Source: Stratiolaelaps scimitus
Taxonomy: Eukaryota > Arthropoda > Arachnida > Mesostigmata > Laelapidae
Reading direction: 5' to 3'
DNA length: 64,000 bases
Assembly (NCBI GenBank): GCA_019614645.1
Contig: JABWDB010000007.1
Location: 1,736,001-1,800,000 of the forward strand
Below the pieces are notes generated by a model that saw nothing but the letters and a program-made list of their open reading frames with translations, was not told where the DNA came from and did no database searches. The translations under genes were made by a program, and so were the position numbers. This document shows positions 36,147-47,612 of this stretch, piece after piece. The stretch's first letter is position 1. Each line of letters starts with the position of its first letter.

Positions 36147-37658
36147 AAAGCGGAAAGTTATCTACCACTACTGTTGTTGATGTTACGGCTGCTGCTGCTG
36201 CTGCTGCTACGGCGGAAGCCATAGCAAATTGACAGCGTCGGCAGTCGCTGTCGTCCGGCCGCGCGTCTTTCGGAGCGATCAGCCGACTTCATACCCCCCC
36301 CCTCTCCCCCCGTTCAGCGATGTCACCGTCCGTCTCGTCTATTGCGTATGATACATACTTATGTATATCGGATACTGTCGTGTTTCCTCCTCCGTTGCTG
36401 TTGTCGATGTTTTCACGCTACTTTCCCGTCTTTAGTTCCCTACTCTATATCTCTGTCTCACTGTCTCTCTATGTGTCTCGTTCTGCTTTGCCACAATCCA
36501 ATGTAGTAATCTTGTCACTTTACATTTCTCACAAACACACACACACACATGCACACTACAGAGGCACACAAAACGAACGGTGTCGACAAGGCGAGCCGGA
36601 ACGCCGTCCGGCCAACACCGTCACCGTGGATTCATCGCGTCGATAGCTCGGGGCGATCGTCGGCGTGGCCACGTGAGCTGTGATGAACCGCTCAGCGTCA
36701 TCGGAAGATATTGTTACACATGGATACATAACACGGAGAATAGTCTCGTAACAGCAGCAGTAGAAACAGCAAAAGTCGTGAACGCGCAATGAAACGTGTC
36801 GATGGATACACTGCTAATACTAACTAACTAACTAATGAATTGTAACATCGACCTATAATAGTATCGCAGGCAGGTTACTATGCTGCGATTTTGTAGGCGA
36901 CTCGAGCACGACCGGACGTACCCGGTCTTTTCTATCTCCATGAATGGGTTTTAGCCCTCTGAGCCGAGCTTGCTGATAGTGCTTAGACAGCTCACAGTCA
37001 TATCTCACATTATCATTAGTGTCAGAGATAGTCGTCGTTGTTGTTACCGCCGCCGCTGTCGCTCAAAAGCCCGAGCCTTGTGGAAGCCCCGACGTGGAAA
37101 TGCCCCGGAGCTCTGGCGCACCTCCGCCAGGTCGGTGCGTCCAGCAGCGTTACTGCTCCCTCCTCCGGATCCTATGATTGAGTCAACTGTACGTACGTGT
37201 ATGGATGTACGTGCGATAAACGGATGGAAGGGACAACTTTTCGAGACATCGCTTTGACAGCAACGACGTTAAGGAAAATGCGAAATTGAAGAAACAAGGG
37301 AAACCCGGATGTGTCTCGTCCCTTCTCGCCGCCGTCACCTAACGATAGGACAGCGGTGGACGGACATCAGCTGATTGATATTAGATTTCAATACGCCTTC
37401 GCATGATGTGTCACGTGGCTCACGAGAGACTCGGGGTTAGCCTGCTGGGACATGCTGCAACCGGCGCACCCCGACGTTGATGGGCTGTCATCGAGCAGAA
37501 CAGCATGGGCAACGTCAGCGCTTCCTGTTCTCACGTAGGATTATGCTTCGGTCTGTTTGAAATGATTGGATAGGTTAGCGCTTGCCCTCGAGGTGGTCTC
37601 TCTCCTGGCTCTCGCGGACACAGGTATATATATATACTTTGTCTCCAGCTGCTACTCT

Positions 37659-37666
<8 letters not shown>

Positions 37667-37725
<59 letters not shown>
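37667..37725. repeat. (TA)n microsatellite, 59 bp
   Basis: Uninterrupted AT array preceded by ACATAC units, among the longest in the window. Confidence 0.98.
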
Positions 37726-37727
<2 letters not shown>

Positions 37728-39733
37728 AAGCATGTAGCAAAGCAATGATAGTCGAAGGAATAATAGAAAAACAAAGGCTGGAAGGTAGAGCGACACCTAT
37801 ACCCGCTTTTGGTGCTACTTTCACTGAGCTCCTCAGCAAGGCGACGACGGGCGGCGCTAATGTGTCGTCGCCGTGTTCCCGAGGAAGCGACGAACGGACG
37901 ATGACGGCGCGGTCGCCATAACATCTTGGGCGCCCCCAACTTGTCCATCACCTTCATACGATCCCTCTCCATCATTCGACAAAGACCGACACGAACAAAC
38001 AGCCAGAGGCAAGCAGATAGTGAACCGCACGGCACATCTGCGTGGTACAAGGTAGATCTATATATATATATAGTCGTTTCGTCATCATGGGTCACTCAAC
38101 GAGACAAGCGAGCGGCGGCGGCGAATCGCACCATTTCGTGGCTCGGTGACAGTCGGTAGAGTCGACTACGACGACAACGGCGGCGCCGCTGGTTCCATTC
38201 TACCTCATCCTCCAACTATTAATATTACTACTGGTGCGACGACTGTTATTGCTCAACATTCGCCACCGATGATGAGCGGTCCCTCGGTATTCTCTTGGCT
38301 ATGATCACCTTAATCGTCGGGGCATCGCCACCATTTCCAGCTCGCGCAATCATCCAATCAATTTAGCCGAACCGCAATCGTCGTCTACGGTATCTATTAT
38401 ATTTGAGCGGACGGCTATCGCTTATCATCAGTGGCCATCGAAGATCGGTCCTGCTTGCCGCTGGCCACCTCCCCGAGACGTTTCGTCCATGCGGACACCG
38501 TACCGTATTGTGGAACACTGCATTCGAATTCGCACCACCCGTTCACGTATCGTCCACGTTGTTAATCAGCTCTACCCCTCTGGTGTTCGTCGCTCGGCGT
38601 CAGTCAGTTCGGTTAGCCAGCAAGCGACTGCTGCAGCTAGACATCCATCAACGGTGGATAGATCGCGCACCTAGGCGGCACGCTCAATCGGTCCACGTGT
38701 AAAGCCACCTCGCGATCAAACGCTCCCGGCACAATAAAGCCTGCCGTCATCGGCCGATGCTGTACGGCGTCGGCAATCCGGGAGCCATTGGTATATTCGT
38801 TTGCTCAGTCGATCGGTCATCCTTTGCGGTGTGCTGGCGGCACTCGGTGGCCCGCCCGCCCGCCCGCCGACAAGATACTGCCAACGATAGATTTACCCCA
38901 GACGCGTAAAGGACAAGAATGGCCGCCCACCACTATTGTGCCGCCATTGTCATCGTCATATTGTCGGGAGACTGTTACTGGCTTATCTTCACGCCGGATG
39001 GTTATGAAATAATTGAATGAGTATCACTGAAAGCATCGGCTGGTGTGCGGACAAGCGCTGTGCGCCTGTCCAGCCGGACGCGGCCGATCAACGACAGCTC
39101 ACCTCGACGCGTGGAGGTCGCTTTCGGCGTCGGCACCGAGGCATGTGGCGAGGAACATGAACATGTCAACGATGTGACGGCAGACACTTCGCCCTGCGGG
39201 ATGGGGTCACCAATCTACCAGCGAGATACGCGTAGATACGGGAAGACAGACAACCACTGTTGGCGTACCTGCCGCCGTGTCCAGTAAAGGGACGTGACTA
39301 TGAGAGCGCGATAGAAGACCGCGACCGACTGTGGGAGCTCCCCACCTTGCTGTTGGTAGGCCGGCAGACGTTGGCAAAACGACGCCGGGCGGGTTGATGA
39401 CACTTTTTTTGTGTGCTATCATTAATCTACAAGAGTCCAACAACCTGAACTGCTGGCGTTGAGTAACAGCGCAATCGGCTCCGAGGTCTCTTACACGTTT
39501 TCACTGTTCAGTCAAAGGAGCAGCGACTACGCCTGAATGGCAGGAATTGAACTTTCGATTATAGCTAAGGGGTTCGCAGACATTTGCCTGATCAGAGATT
39601 TCGTGTCATCTATTATACTTGGAAAATAATCGAAACTAATAGGCAGCGCCATATTTGGATTTGGTCGAAGGAGCAACAAATATATTCGCACTGAACAATC
39701 CCACGACACGCTCTTATTACGATTTTCGATACG

Positions 39734-39783
39734 ACTTCGACATTATATAATGTCGAAGTATATATATATATATATATATATAT
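39734..39783. repeat. 26-bp perfect palindrome joined to a TA array
   Basis: The half ACTTCGACATTAT (39734-39746) is followed by its exact reverse complement (39747-39759) with no loop. The palindrome's last base begins a TA array running to 39783. Confidence 0.95.
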
Positions 39784-41846
39784 GAGTGTGTGTGTACCTG
39801 CTAACCAACGTCTAGTTCCACGCGGCACATATACATCGATCAGATTTTGCCATATAAAAATCAGTGCGACACTCGCTTCTTCGGGCGCTCTCACTGGTTC
39901 ATGGACACCTTTTTCTCCACGTCTGCTTCGTGCCGTGGCTGCTATACTTCGAACTTGGTGTATCTTGATATCAAACGAAAATCCATATTTCGACCGTGGC
40001 CACAACTGTAATAATAGACAACAATGCCAGTTGAATCAATCAATCAATGGCTTGGCCAGCGCGTCCGAACCGCAGCAGTCCAAGACAAACAGCAGCCCCA
40101 ACACAAGGAAAATGACAGCAAGACCTTTCTTCTGGCCCTCAAAGACAAACATAGCCATATGATGGTTTCGCCCGGTTGCGGTGGCTTTAGCCATTGTTAT
40201 CTTTGCGTTCGAGGACCGGCATAAGGCAACTAAAGATGTTGTAACACTCAGCGCGTTACAAAACAGATGGGAGCGAGCGTTCGTCGAGTCGCGACAGAGA
40301 TCAGTGAACTCGTCAAGAATATATAGCATACAACTACGGCGGCGCCCCTAAGGTAACTATAAACTGAATCAGTGCCATCTCTTCGCGTGGCCTCATAGAC
40401 CGCCAGAGGTTTCAATGATAAGGTTCAGCAGTTCCTGCAGTGGTGGTGTGGATTTTGTTTTCAGTAACACATGGCATCGAAATATCCCTCGACTCAAACG
40501 GTGTGATTCGATTCGATTTGGCCCCTCAACAATCGGTAACCCGTTGAAATTAATTGTATCGTTTATCAGTAAGAGATATGGCAAAAATGGAACTAAACCC
40601 CATCCTGTGCTCGCTTATTAGTGAACATGGTTTTACTTGTTTTCTTTTCTTGTTTGTAAACGAGCCGACTCGACTGCTCAGCGGTAATTAGAAACGCAAT
40701 CCACAGCTGCGGTTCGATGGTGGTTTGCGTGTGTGTGTGTGTCTGTGTCAAGGCGAGTATGGACTAGCTGTCCGCGAGGAGACATCAGCACCAACAGTTT
40801 TAGATACACAGCTCCGACCTATCCCGACCTCCGTCGCTGCCGCCGCCGCCATCTCCAAACGTACAAACAACTCTCAAAGTCGCGCGCAAAGTCAACTAAC
40901 GATCAAATATCGTTGTGTTCGTACTTTGTATGTCATCTCTGTATGAGGGACGCCCCGTTTTCAAATGCCTCCATATCGTGCGCCTAGCCGCTATTGAGCC
41001 GCATAGAACAGCGGCACCAGAGGCCACGAAACTGAACACCAGACGTCGAGGATATGTCGGCCCTGCTGATGTTTGCGTTGAATCATCGTCGCGTTGAGTA
41101 GTGATTCTCATCTGTCGCCACGATGTCAGCGACAACAGAGTAGCTAGCGAACGGCAGACGGCCCCGATTCGTCTGTCACCGTTGACGTTGTTCCGAGCGG
41201 TCTCGGCTGGGTTTCCATGTTTGAGCACGCGAGCATCTATTTGTGCTTGTCGTTTTTTTTTCTTTTAGCGAACTTTTGCTTGCCCGGGTCGCACTATCAC
41301 TAACGGGTACCACTTGCTGTGATTGTGCTGCTGGCAGCTAGAGGCCAGCAACAGTAAACTGCGAGACGGCAGCATGTAATTCACGAGAAATTCATACGCG
41401 TCTACATTGGACAATAACACAGTACTGCATCGGGCGCTGCTGCTGTTATCGTCTATCTGATCCATTGAGAAGCTGGGGGGTTGCGATTTCAAAGTGCATC
41501 GCTTCGTCATCCGTCACTTTTTGAGGAAAACGATGATCGCCGTACCTGACGTACTCAGTAGTATAGGTTTTTAGTGCGTTTTATCTTGGAGTGATATTCG
41601 ACGAAATCATGGGAGGCGCGCCCGTAATAAAATCCAGTTATCTGCCTCCGTTGCCGCTAGGTCTGGAAACGGCGGAGCGGTATTATCAATATGATAATAA
41701 ATTTTCCTGGTAGACTCTCAGCTAACGTTCACGGTATAACTGCTCTCGGCATAAGGCTTCATAAGACGGGGACCCGTTTAAATGAGAATGTGCAACGGTG
41801 GCGATCGAGCCCGTGAACATTCATATCTCCTCCGGTTGCAGCACGG

Positions 41847-41876
41847 GCGCACGCGAATGCAGCGCACGCGAATGCA
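41847..41876 (+). repeat. 15-bp tandem duplication
   Basis: GCGCACGCGAATGCA occurs twice back to back (41847-41861 and 41862-41876). Read directly. Confidence 0.93.
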
Positions 41877-42112
41877 GCTCACGCCTGCGCACTCGACAAA
41901 GACAGTATATAACTATGGATCTAGACAGGGGACATTGTCGATTTCAGCAACAAAATACCGTATCGGCCAGAGGAACGGCCTTCACGTGCGAGATTGAAGC
42001 TATCTCGACTTAGGCGACACGTCACTCACCTGAAAACAATCAATTAAAACGATATTAATTCAACGGTCAAATCGACTGTAGCAAAATGAATATAAATCTA
42101 CGAATATAAGAG

Positions 42113-42240
42113 TCTGGCTGTCGAAAGTCAGAGGCGGCGGGTTCGAGCCCCGTTGCGTGGTGACATATAAGAGAGCTTAAGCATTGTAAAACTGCAGCTC
42201 CTTTAATAAACCAATAAAGCTTTATCTTATCTTATCATCC
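42113..42240 (+). mobile_element. tRNA-derived SINE-like element, copy A
   Basis: A tRNA-like 3' half is visible: an anticodon-arm-like CTGGC/GTCAG stem (from about 42115), then a T arm GCGGG-TTCGAGC-CCCGT whose B box GGTTCGAGCCC is at 42140-42150. After about 40 bp comes a 27-bp motif (42192-42218) ending in AATAAACCAATAAA that matches copy B at 25 of 27 positions, followed by a TTATC-type simple tail. A pol III B box, an unrelated body and a short simple tail is the usual SINE plan. I cannot place a good A box in this copy, so it may be 5' truncated or decayed. The family name is unknown to me. Confidence 0.65.
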
Positions 42241-42794
42241 TATCTAGCTCGCAAAGCTAGGTTAAGCTGCATAATATCCGACCAGAGGGCGAGTACCAAT
42301 TACAAATCTATGATTTAAGTAATTCTCTACGATTTGTCAGTTTACTTCACGGAATATACAGTTGTTATTATGCAACACTTTATTTCACACAACAAGCAGA
42401 GGCTAAAAGAGGCAATGTCTAGCTGTTTGAGCGGGCTCGACGAAGAGCACGCCGTGCAAACAAAGACGTTGTTCACACAGGTCATCGCTGCTATTTCTCT
42501 TGGTTCTATGTTCGATTGGCTTCTAGCGACAGTGGGAATTGTATCACAGCAAAGAAATCGAAAGATTTACAACATCGAGATTTCGTGGCCATCGTCCAAG
42601 CCGTATCTTCTGCGTCGGCCGATCGGTCAGACCACGTCGCAAGCCACTGCCTAACTGGCTCTGGTAAACATTTTCGGTGGAGAAGGTGCTTTGGACACGC
42701 CTCGCATAACAGCAAACAATAATGAGAACTCGATATTTGAAAGTGATAGCAATTAACGGTTACTCAAGAGAGGGGCACGTAGAAAAAAAAAATA

Positions 42795-42800
<6 letters not shown>

Positions 42801-42827
<27 letters not shown>
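42801..42827. repeat. (TA)n microsatellite, 27 bp
   Basis: Uninterrupted alternating TA after an A-rich run and ATATATATG. Confidence 0.96.
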
Positions 42828-44691
42828 GCTACAATTGTAATTTTTCGCCACGTTTTTATCAATTTATGTAATTTCTTCAATAATCTCTGTACAGACTCTT
42901 TTCGTTAGTAAAGGTATCTTTGTATTGTGCATAGAATTCCGCTAGTGTACCCCCACCATCTCAGTGGCCTCGCAATTCTGGGCACGTTCCGCTTACAGTC
43001 CCAACCCAACCCAAGTGTATTCCCCAAATGCGGCCACCCACAAAGAACATCAGCGGAGACAGCCTATGGCGTCCTTGTTGCCCAATAGCTAGCTAACCTA
43101 CTTTCCATGTTAAATCCTTTGGGAAGTGTCGTTGCTATTAGTTGCTTGTCCATAGATGAGAGATCCGAGCAGCGATCGAGATGCCAAATCAGCGAACTAA
43201 GCGACTTCATCGAATTTCCGCATCTGGTCCCTGCCCGCTATAGCCAAACACATCAGCGCATACAGATACGCACACGGCAACAGCAGCCGTCGACAGAAGC
43301 GGATGCGCAGATCTTCATCGTTGTCACAACCAGCCGCCTGTTCTCGTAGGCCACTCGCAAGCGACAACGGCCAGCAGACTAATGATGCCACTGCGCTGGA
43401 AGGCCAAAGTCACTGGCGCAGCTGACGCCGGCGCTCGCTGGCGACCCACTCGTTACTAACAGCGATTTCCGCTTGATTCATCATCATCGTACGATCGTAG
43501 TGATATTAGATCGTGGCCGTGGAGAGAACGTGTGCGCATCTGCTCATGTTGCGAACGGCGCCGAAATTGCGCGCTGAAATCAAAGGTGACTCGAGGTCGA
43601 ACAGCGCTGCCAAACTGATGAATCTGATCTGTTCTCGGCACCGTCATTGCTGTTGTGTTTTTTGTTTTTAATTTCTGTGCTGACTGACAGCCAATATTGC
43701 TGTCGTTATTACTACTACTATTGCTGCTGCTGCTGTTGTTGTCGTCGTCGTTGTCGTCGCCTGGATTCTCGTTGTTGTAATTATTGATTTCGGAAGCTTG
43801 AAGGTGGGCGCATCGAGCACGGTAGGTGCAAGCAACGGGCAGCCAGCACATTGCGCGGGCAGTTCAATGAGTGCGTATATATCCATGCATACATGGATAG
43901 CAGATACGGAGAGCAAACGAAGCCGCTTGTTTCTGTCAGAAAAGATCATACGTACACAAACCGTCTGAAATGAACAGCGCGCGAAGGGCGTTTCACAGCG
44001 AAGATCGTTATTCGACATCATTGTTTGCTCCGAGATGCTGTAGCGCGATACGGTAGAGGAGCCCAGCCATGCTGAATAGCCGGCTCCGTCGTGAAGATTA
44101 CGCGCGACAGCAGTTCACTGTTAAGGGTTTTACAAGAAGATCACATCCAACACAATATGCGCCGGGCTGACAGGCTAACATCCGCCAGAAATCGCCGCGC
44201 TCGCTGGGCACAAAGCGCAAGGCGAGACAGTGCGATGGACGTCTCGCGCCACGTTTAGTGAATCCGCTAAATAGAGGCAACAATACTAACACTCAGTCAG
44301 TCAGACAGAGACGGCTACACACGCGTTACTCCTATTCAGAGGCCTCTCCTAAGCGGTGGTGATTCCTGACATATTCAGCTTACCTCTAGCCTTTGAGCTG
44401 TTTGAAAGGAGGGGAGCATTATGATTTTCTTTTGCACTTGTCAGCCTATGTTCGTTCTTAAACACAACGAATACAATAGCTCGCGCGGGAGGGGGGGGTT
44501 GGCGTATAAGACAAGTGCGATAACAAAAAAAATGGGTGAATACGTATTTATGTGTTTCGAGGACTTCGCCGCCCTTGCTATCCTCACATTCTACAAGCCG
44601 TACAGATTCGATCCTGTGTTGATCAAATGACGACAGCACTAGTTTAATCAAGACGCAGGTATCAGTCAATCAGTTCATTGATTGACGAAGG

Positions 44692-44712
<21 letters not shown>
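44692..44712. repeat. (TA)n microsatellite, 21 bp
   Basis: Alternating TA followed by a short ATTATATATATA extension. Confidence 0.95.
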
Positions 44713-44722
<10 letters not shown>

Positions 44723-46080
44723 GTTATGAACAGAAGCGTGAGGCATACGAGTTACGAGGCGGTCGTGTTTTGACTGCAGTTATCAGTTGCTGTGTTCACC
44801 ATTTCAACAGCCATCGTCCATCTGATTGGTAACTGTTTTGGACGCACTGCCAGCACAGGTGGTTATCGTTAAGGTCACGGCCAGGTACGTTCGACGCGAG
44901 ACCCAAGAATGGCTTGATTTCCGGCGTAAGGGCGAATTGGCAAAAAACACAAGAGAGCACAGTAGCGTTTTTAGCTGCGAAAGCGTAATTACCTAGTCGT
45001 GGTACTGATGATTCATCGATTCGTACCTATGTTTAATATGGGTGGCCAATCCATGATGATGTACGATCTGACTAATTTGTTTGGTGATGAGCGACAGTGG
45101 CATTATTCGGTAGAAGGAATCATAACGGTATTTATTTGCTTTTTCCTGGACTCACACCAATCCAAGTCATAATCTAAGTGTTACTCAAATGTACTAAAAG
45201 TTACTAATGTATAAAAGCAATAATAATCATAATTATGTTCTGGCTTATAGGGCTTCATCCAAAAGTGTACTTCTTCTACGAGAATCTATTCTACCAGCGG
45301 CATGTCTACACCGCGATGTAGCTAGTTAGATGGAGAGCCTGCCACGTAATGCTAAATGTAACCTCATTCAGTCAGCATTTGATGGCGCGATCGTAAGCGC
45401 AAGGACCGGCCATAGATGACAAATCATGATCACTGCTCGTTGTATTCTTATCATATCCGCTTATAATAATAATAATGATGGGCGCACGAAACAATAATAT
45501 CTTAGGGAATCCACTCGCTCCCAGTCCTCTGACGCTGCTCACTGATCGCTATTGTTGTTGCCTGTTTCCGCGGTCTCTGACACGCCGCGTCAGACGCCGT
45601 CATCGACGAATCAGGACGTTGTCACTGGCGTACGTTGTCCGAGAGATTATACGCTAACCTCCCAACGTATACGGCAGCACTGAGCAGCAAACGAAATGCA
45701 CACAGCACCAGGCAATTGGCTATGATGAGAGATCGGTCCGCCATCTGCGCGCGAATGCGATCGGATTTTGTATATCATATGTTGTGTTCTTTTTTTCACA
45801 GCAGTGCACCTTCTTTTGCCCTATCTGCTTGTCCTTGTCCACACGTAATCTGTCCACTTCGCTTCGTAAGACCTGATCGAAATGATTCGGTCAGAGTCGG
45901 ACGGCTACGAGTGGCTATGACGACGACGTGTTGTTTTGCTGTTACTATGCGAACTCACAAATACTGGGACACATTTGTCGACTCACTTCGAATTTCATTG
46001 TAGCTTTCAAGTGTCACATATATATATAATCGTTCGATATACATATACCTGAAAAATAGGTCATAATGAATCATATACTA

Positions 46081-46084
<4 letters not shown>

Positions 46085-46120
<36 letters not shown>
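46085..46120. repeat. (TA)n microsatellite, 36 bp
   Basis: Uninterrupted TA array read directly. Confidence 0.97.
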
Positions 46121-46122
<2 letters not shown>

Positions 46123-46629
46123 GGGGATTTTTTGCTATTTGTAGTATCGTGAAATGTTTCTCTATAGCTGATTGCACCGCTCGCTTGTGTTCGCTTAGTA
46201 GACTTTCGATTCGGAGGTCTCTTGCATTCGGAGCTCAGCCTAGCTTGACCAATAGGTCATACGCAGACAATATATGTATTTGTAGTTGCAGTAATTAAAT
46301 GTCATTTCTCGTCATTTAATCAAATATAGCTTGCATAACTTGCGTACGAGCTGCTGCGTTCTATCTGCTATAGTATTCTAGCGGCGTAAATCGGTTCAAT
46401 ATAGAATTGAAGGTATATTTCAGACGAATAATTATCATATGAAGTTAGTCCATCGAACAGATCCAATAGATCATTTATTCGACCATCGCGTCAAAGATGT
46501 TGTTGAAGCTCAGCAGGTGCTTCTGAAGTTGCCTGGACACCCGCTGACCGATGTTCTCAGCTAAAGGTTAACCACGCATGAGACGAGCGGCAACTGACTA
46601 TAATTCCTCTGCTGCTGTAAAATAATATT

Positions 46630-46677
46630 AACATGAGATGTGCGGTAGAGCTGTACCACTACCGCACATCTCATGTT
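46630..46677. repeat. perfect 19-bp inverted repeat, 10-nt loop
   Basis: AACATGAGATGTGCGGTAG (46630-46648) is exactly complementary to 46659-46677 around the loop AGCTGTACCA. It is flanked on both sides by AT-rich DNA, with ATA/ATT trinucleotides to the right. The stem is longer and more perfect than the other hairpins seen here. It is shorter than a typical animal pre-miRNA and the flanks do not extend the pairing. Confidence 0.95.
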
Positions 46678-47539
46678 CCCATCTTTCACATAATAATAAC
46701 AACAACAATATTCATAACAATAATAATAATAATCATAATTCGTAATGAGGTCCATGCTGACTTACCCACGAAGGCTGCAAGTGCAATGAGAACAGCGAGG
46801 ATGCGCAATACTAAATAAATGTAATAAAAAAAATAAACACAAAAAAACCAAAAGTTCTTTCAACGCGTTCATTCTCCAGACTTTTTTTTGGTTGGAATTC
46901 CAGGTGTGTGTGTTCTATGTGATTCATTGCACTCGGTCGTTTCTCTTGCTATCCGCTGTGACCACTGCGTGAACATCATTTGCTCTACGTTGTTTGTCTC
47001 GTTTCCAACGATCGACTACGGCACAAATGTCGATATCCCTCTGAATCGTTCGCTCTAATAGCAGCATGCATGGTGCATGCAAGAGAAGAGGCGACAAGAG
47101 AAAAAATATAAAAATATCCGATTTTCCGCTCGAGTGGCGGTCAGCGACATTGCTCATTTACAGAAGACGATAATCTCCATCCTCCGGGCCCCCATGTATT
47201 CGTGCCCCGAAGTATATACATATGATCGTATGCTGTAGCACTGATCATCCGTGATAGGGTTTCGTCCGCTTTCGATCAGCGGGCCACCAGCTGCTTGTCG
47301 CTTGCTGCTATGACGCGCGAGAATTGCGCACGCAGTATTTTTGGTCGGATCGGCGACGGCTGAGGGATGCGTGTTGGCGATGAATCAGCGAGACAGGCTT
47401 CATACTGAATGAGCTATGTACGCAAGGAGCACGAAACAAGACGAAGAAATAGGTGTCGACCACACGGGAGAGATTATTGGAATAATAATGATTTACCGTG
47501 CGGGAAATCTGCGGCAATTTGAAAAACAGCACTCGGGAA

Positions 47540-47612
47540 AACAACAACAATAACAACAACTACAACAGGAATAATACTAATAACAATAATAATAATCATA
47601 ATAACAACAACA
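47540..47612. repeat. AAC/AAT trinucleotide tract
   Basis: Interrupted AAC and AAT units. The Asn-rich frame across it is the repeat translated. Confidence 0.92.

Larger units (their letters stand above)
36150..42110. other. gene-free stretch with GC-rich segments
   Basis: No gene is supported. GC-rich DNA lies at about 36230-36310 and 38100-39450. TA arrays lie at 37667-37725 and 39759-39783, and a 15-bp tandem duplication at 41847-41876. An ATG-started 66-codon frame at 40024-40224 and an ATG-started 81-codon minus frame at 41265-41510 have mixed composition but no recognisable motif. Confidence 0.45.
42241..46084. other. gene-free stretch
   Basis: No gene is supported. TA arrays lie at 42801-42827 and 44692-44712, and TTG/CTG-rich DNA near 43700-43760. 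A plus-strand frame at 42516-42722 ends with Cys/His residues that loosely recall a broken zinc knuckle, but the spacing does not fit one. Confidence 0.45.

Noticed and set aside
35847..36232. Poly-Thr, poly-Asn and poly-Leu frames
   Set aside because: They are trinucleotide repeats read in several frames and on both strands, with no consistent coding frame.
42516..42722. Possible gag-type zinc knuckle in a plus-strand frame
   Set aside because: Only one Cys-X-Gly-His-like fragment is present. The C-X2-C-X4-H-X4-C spacing is absent.
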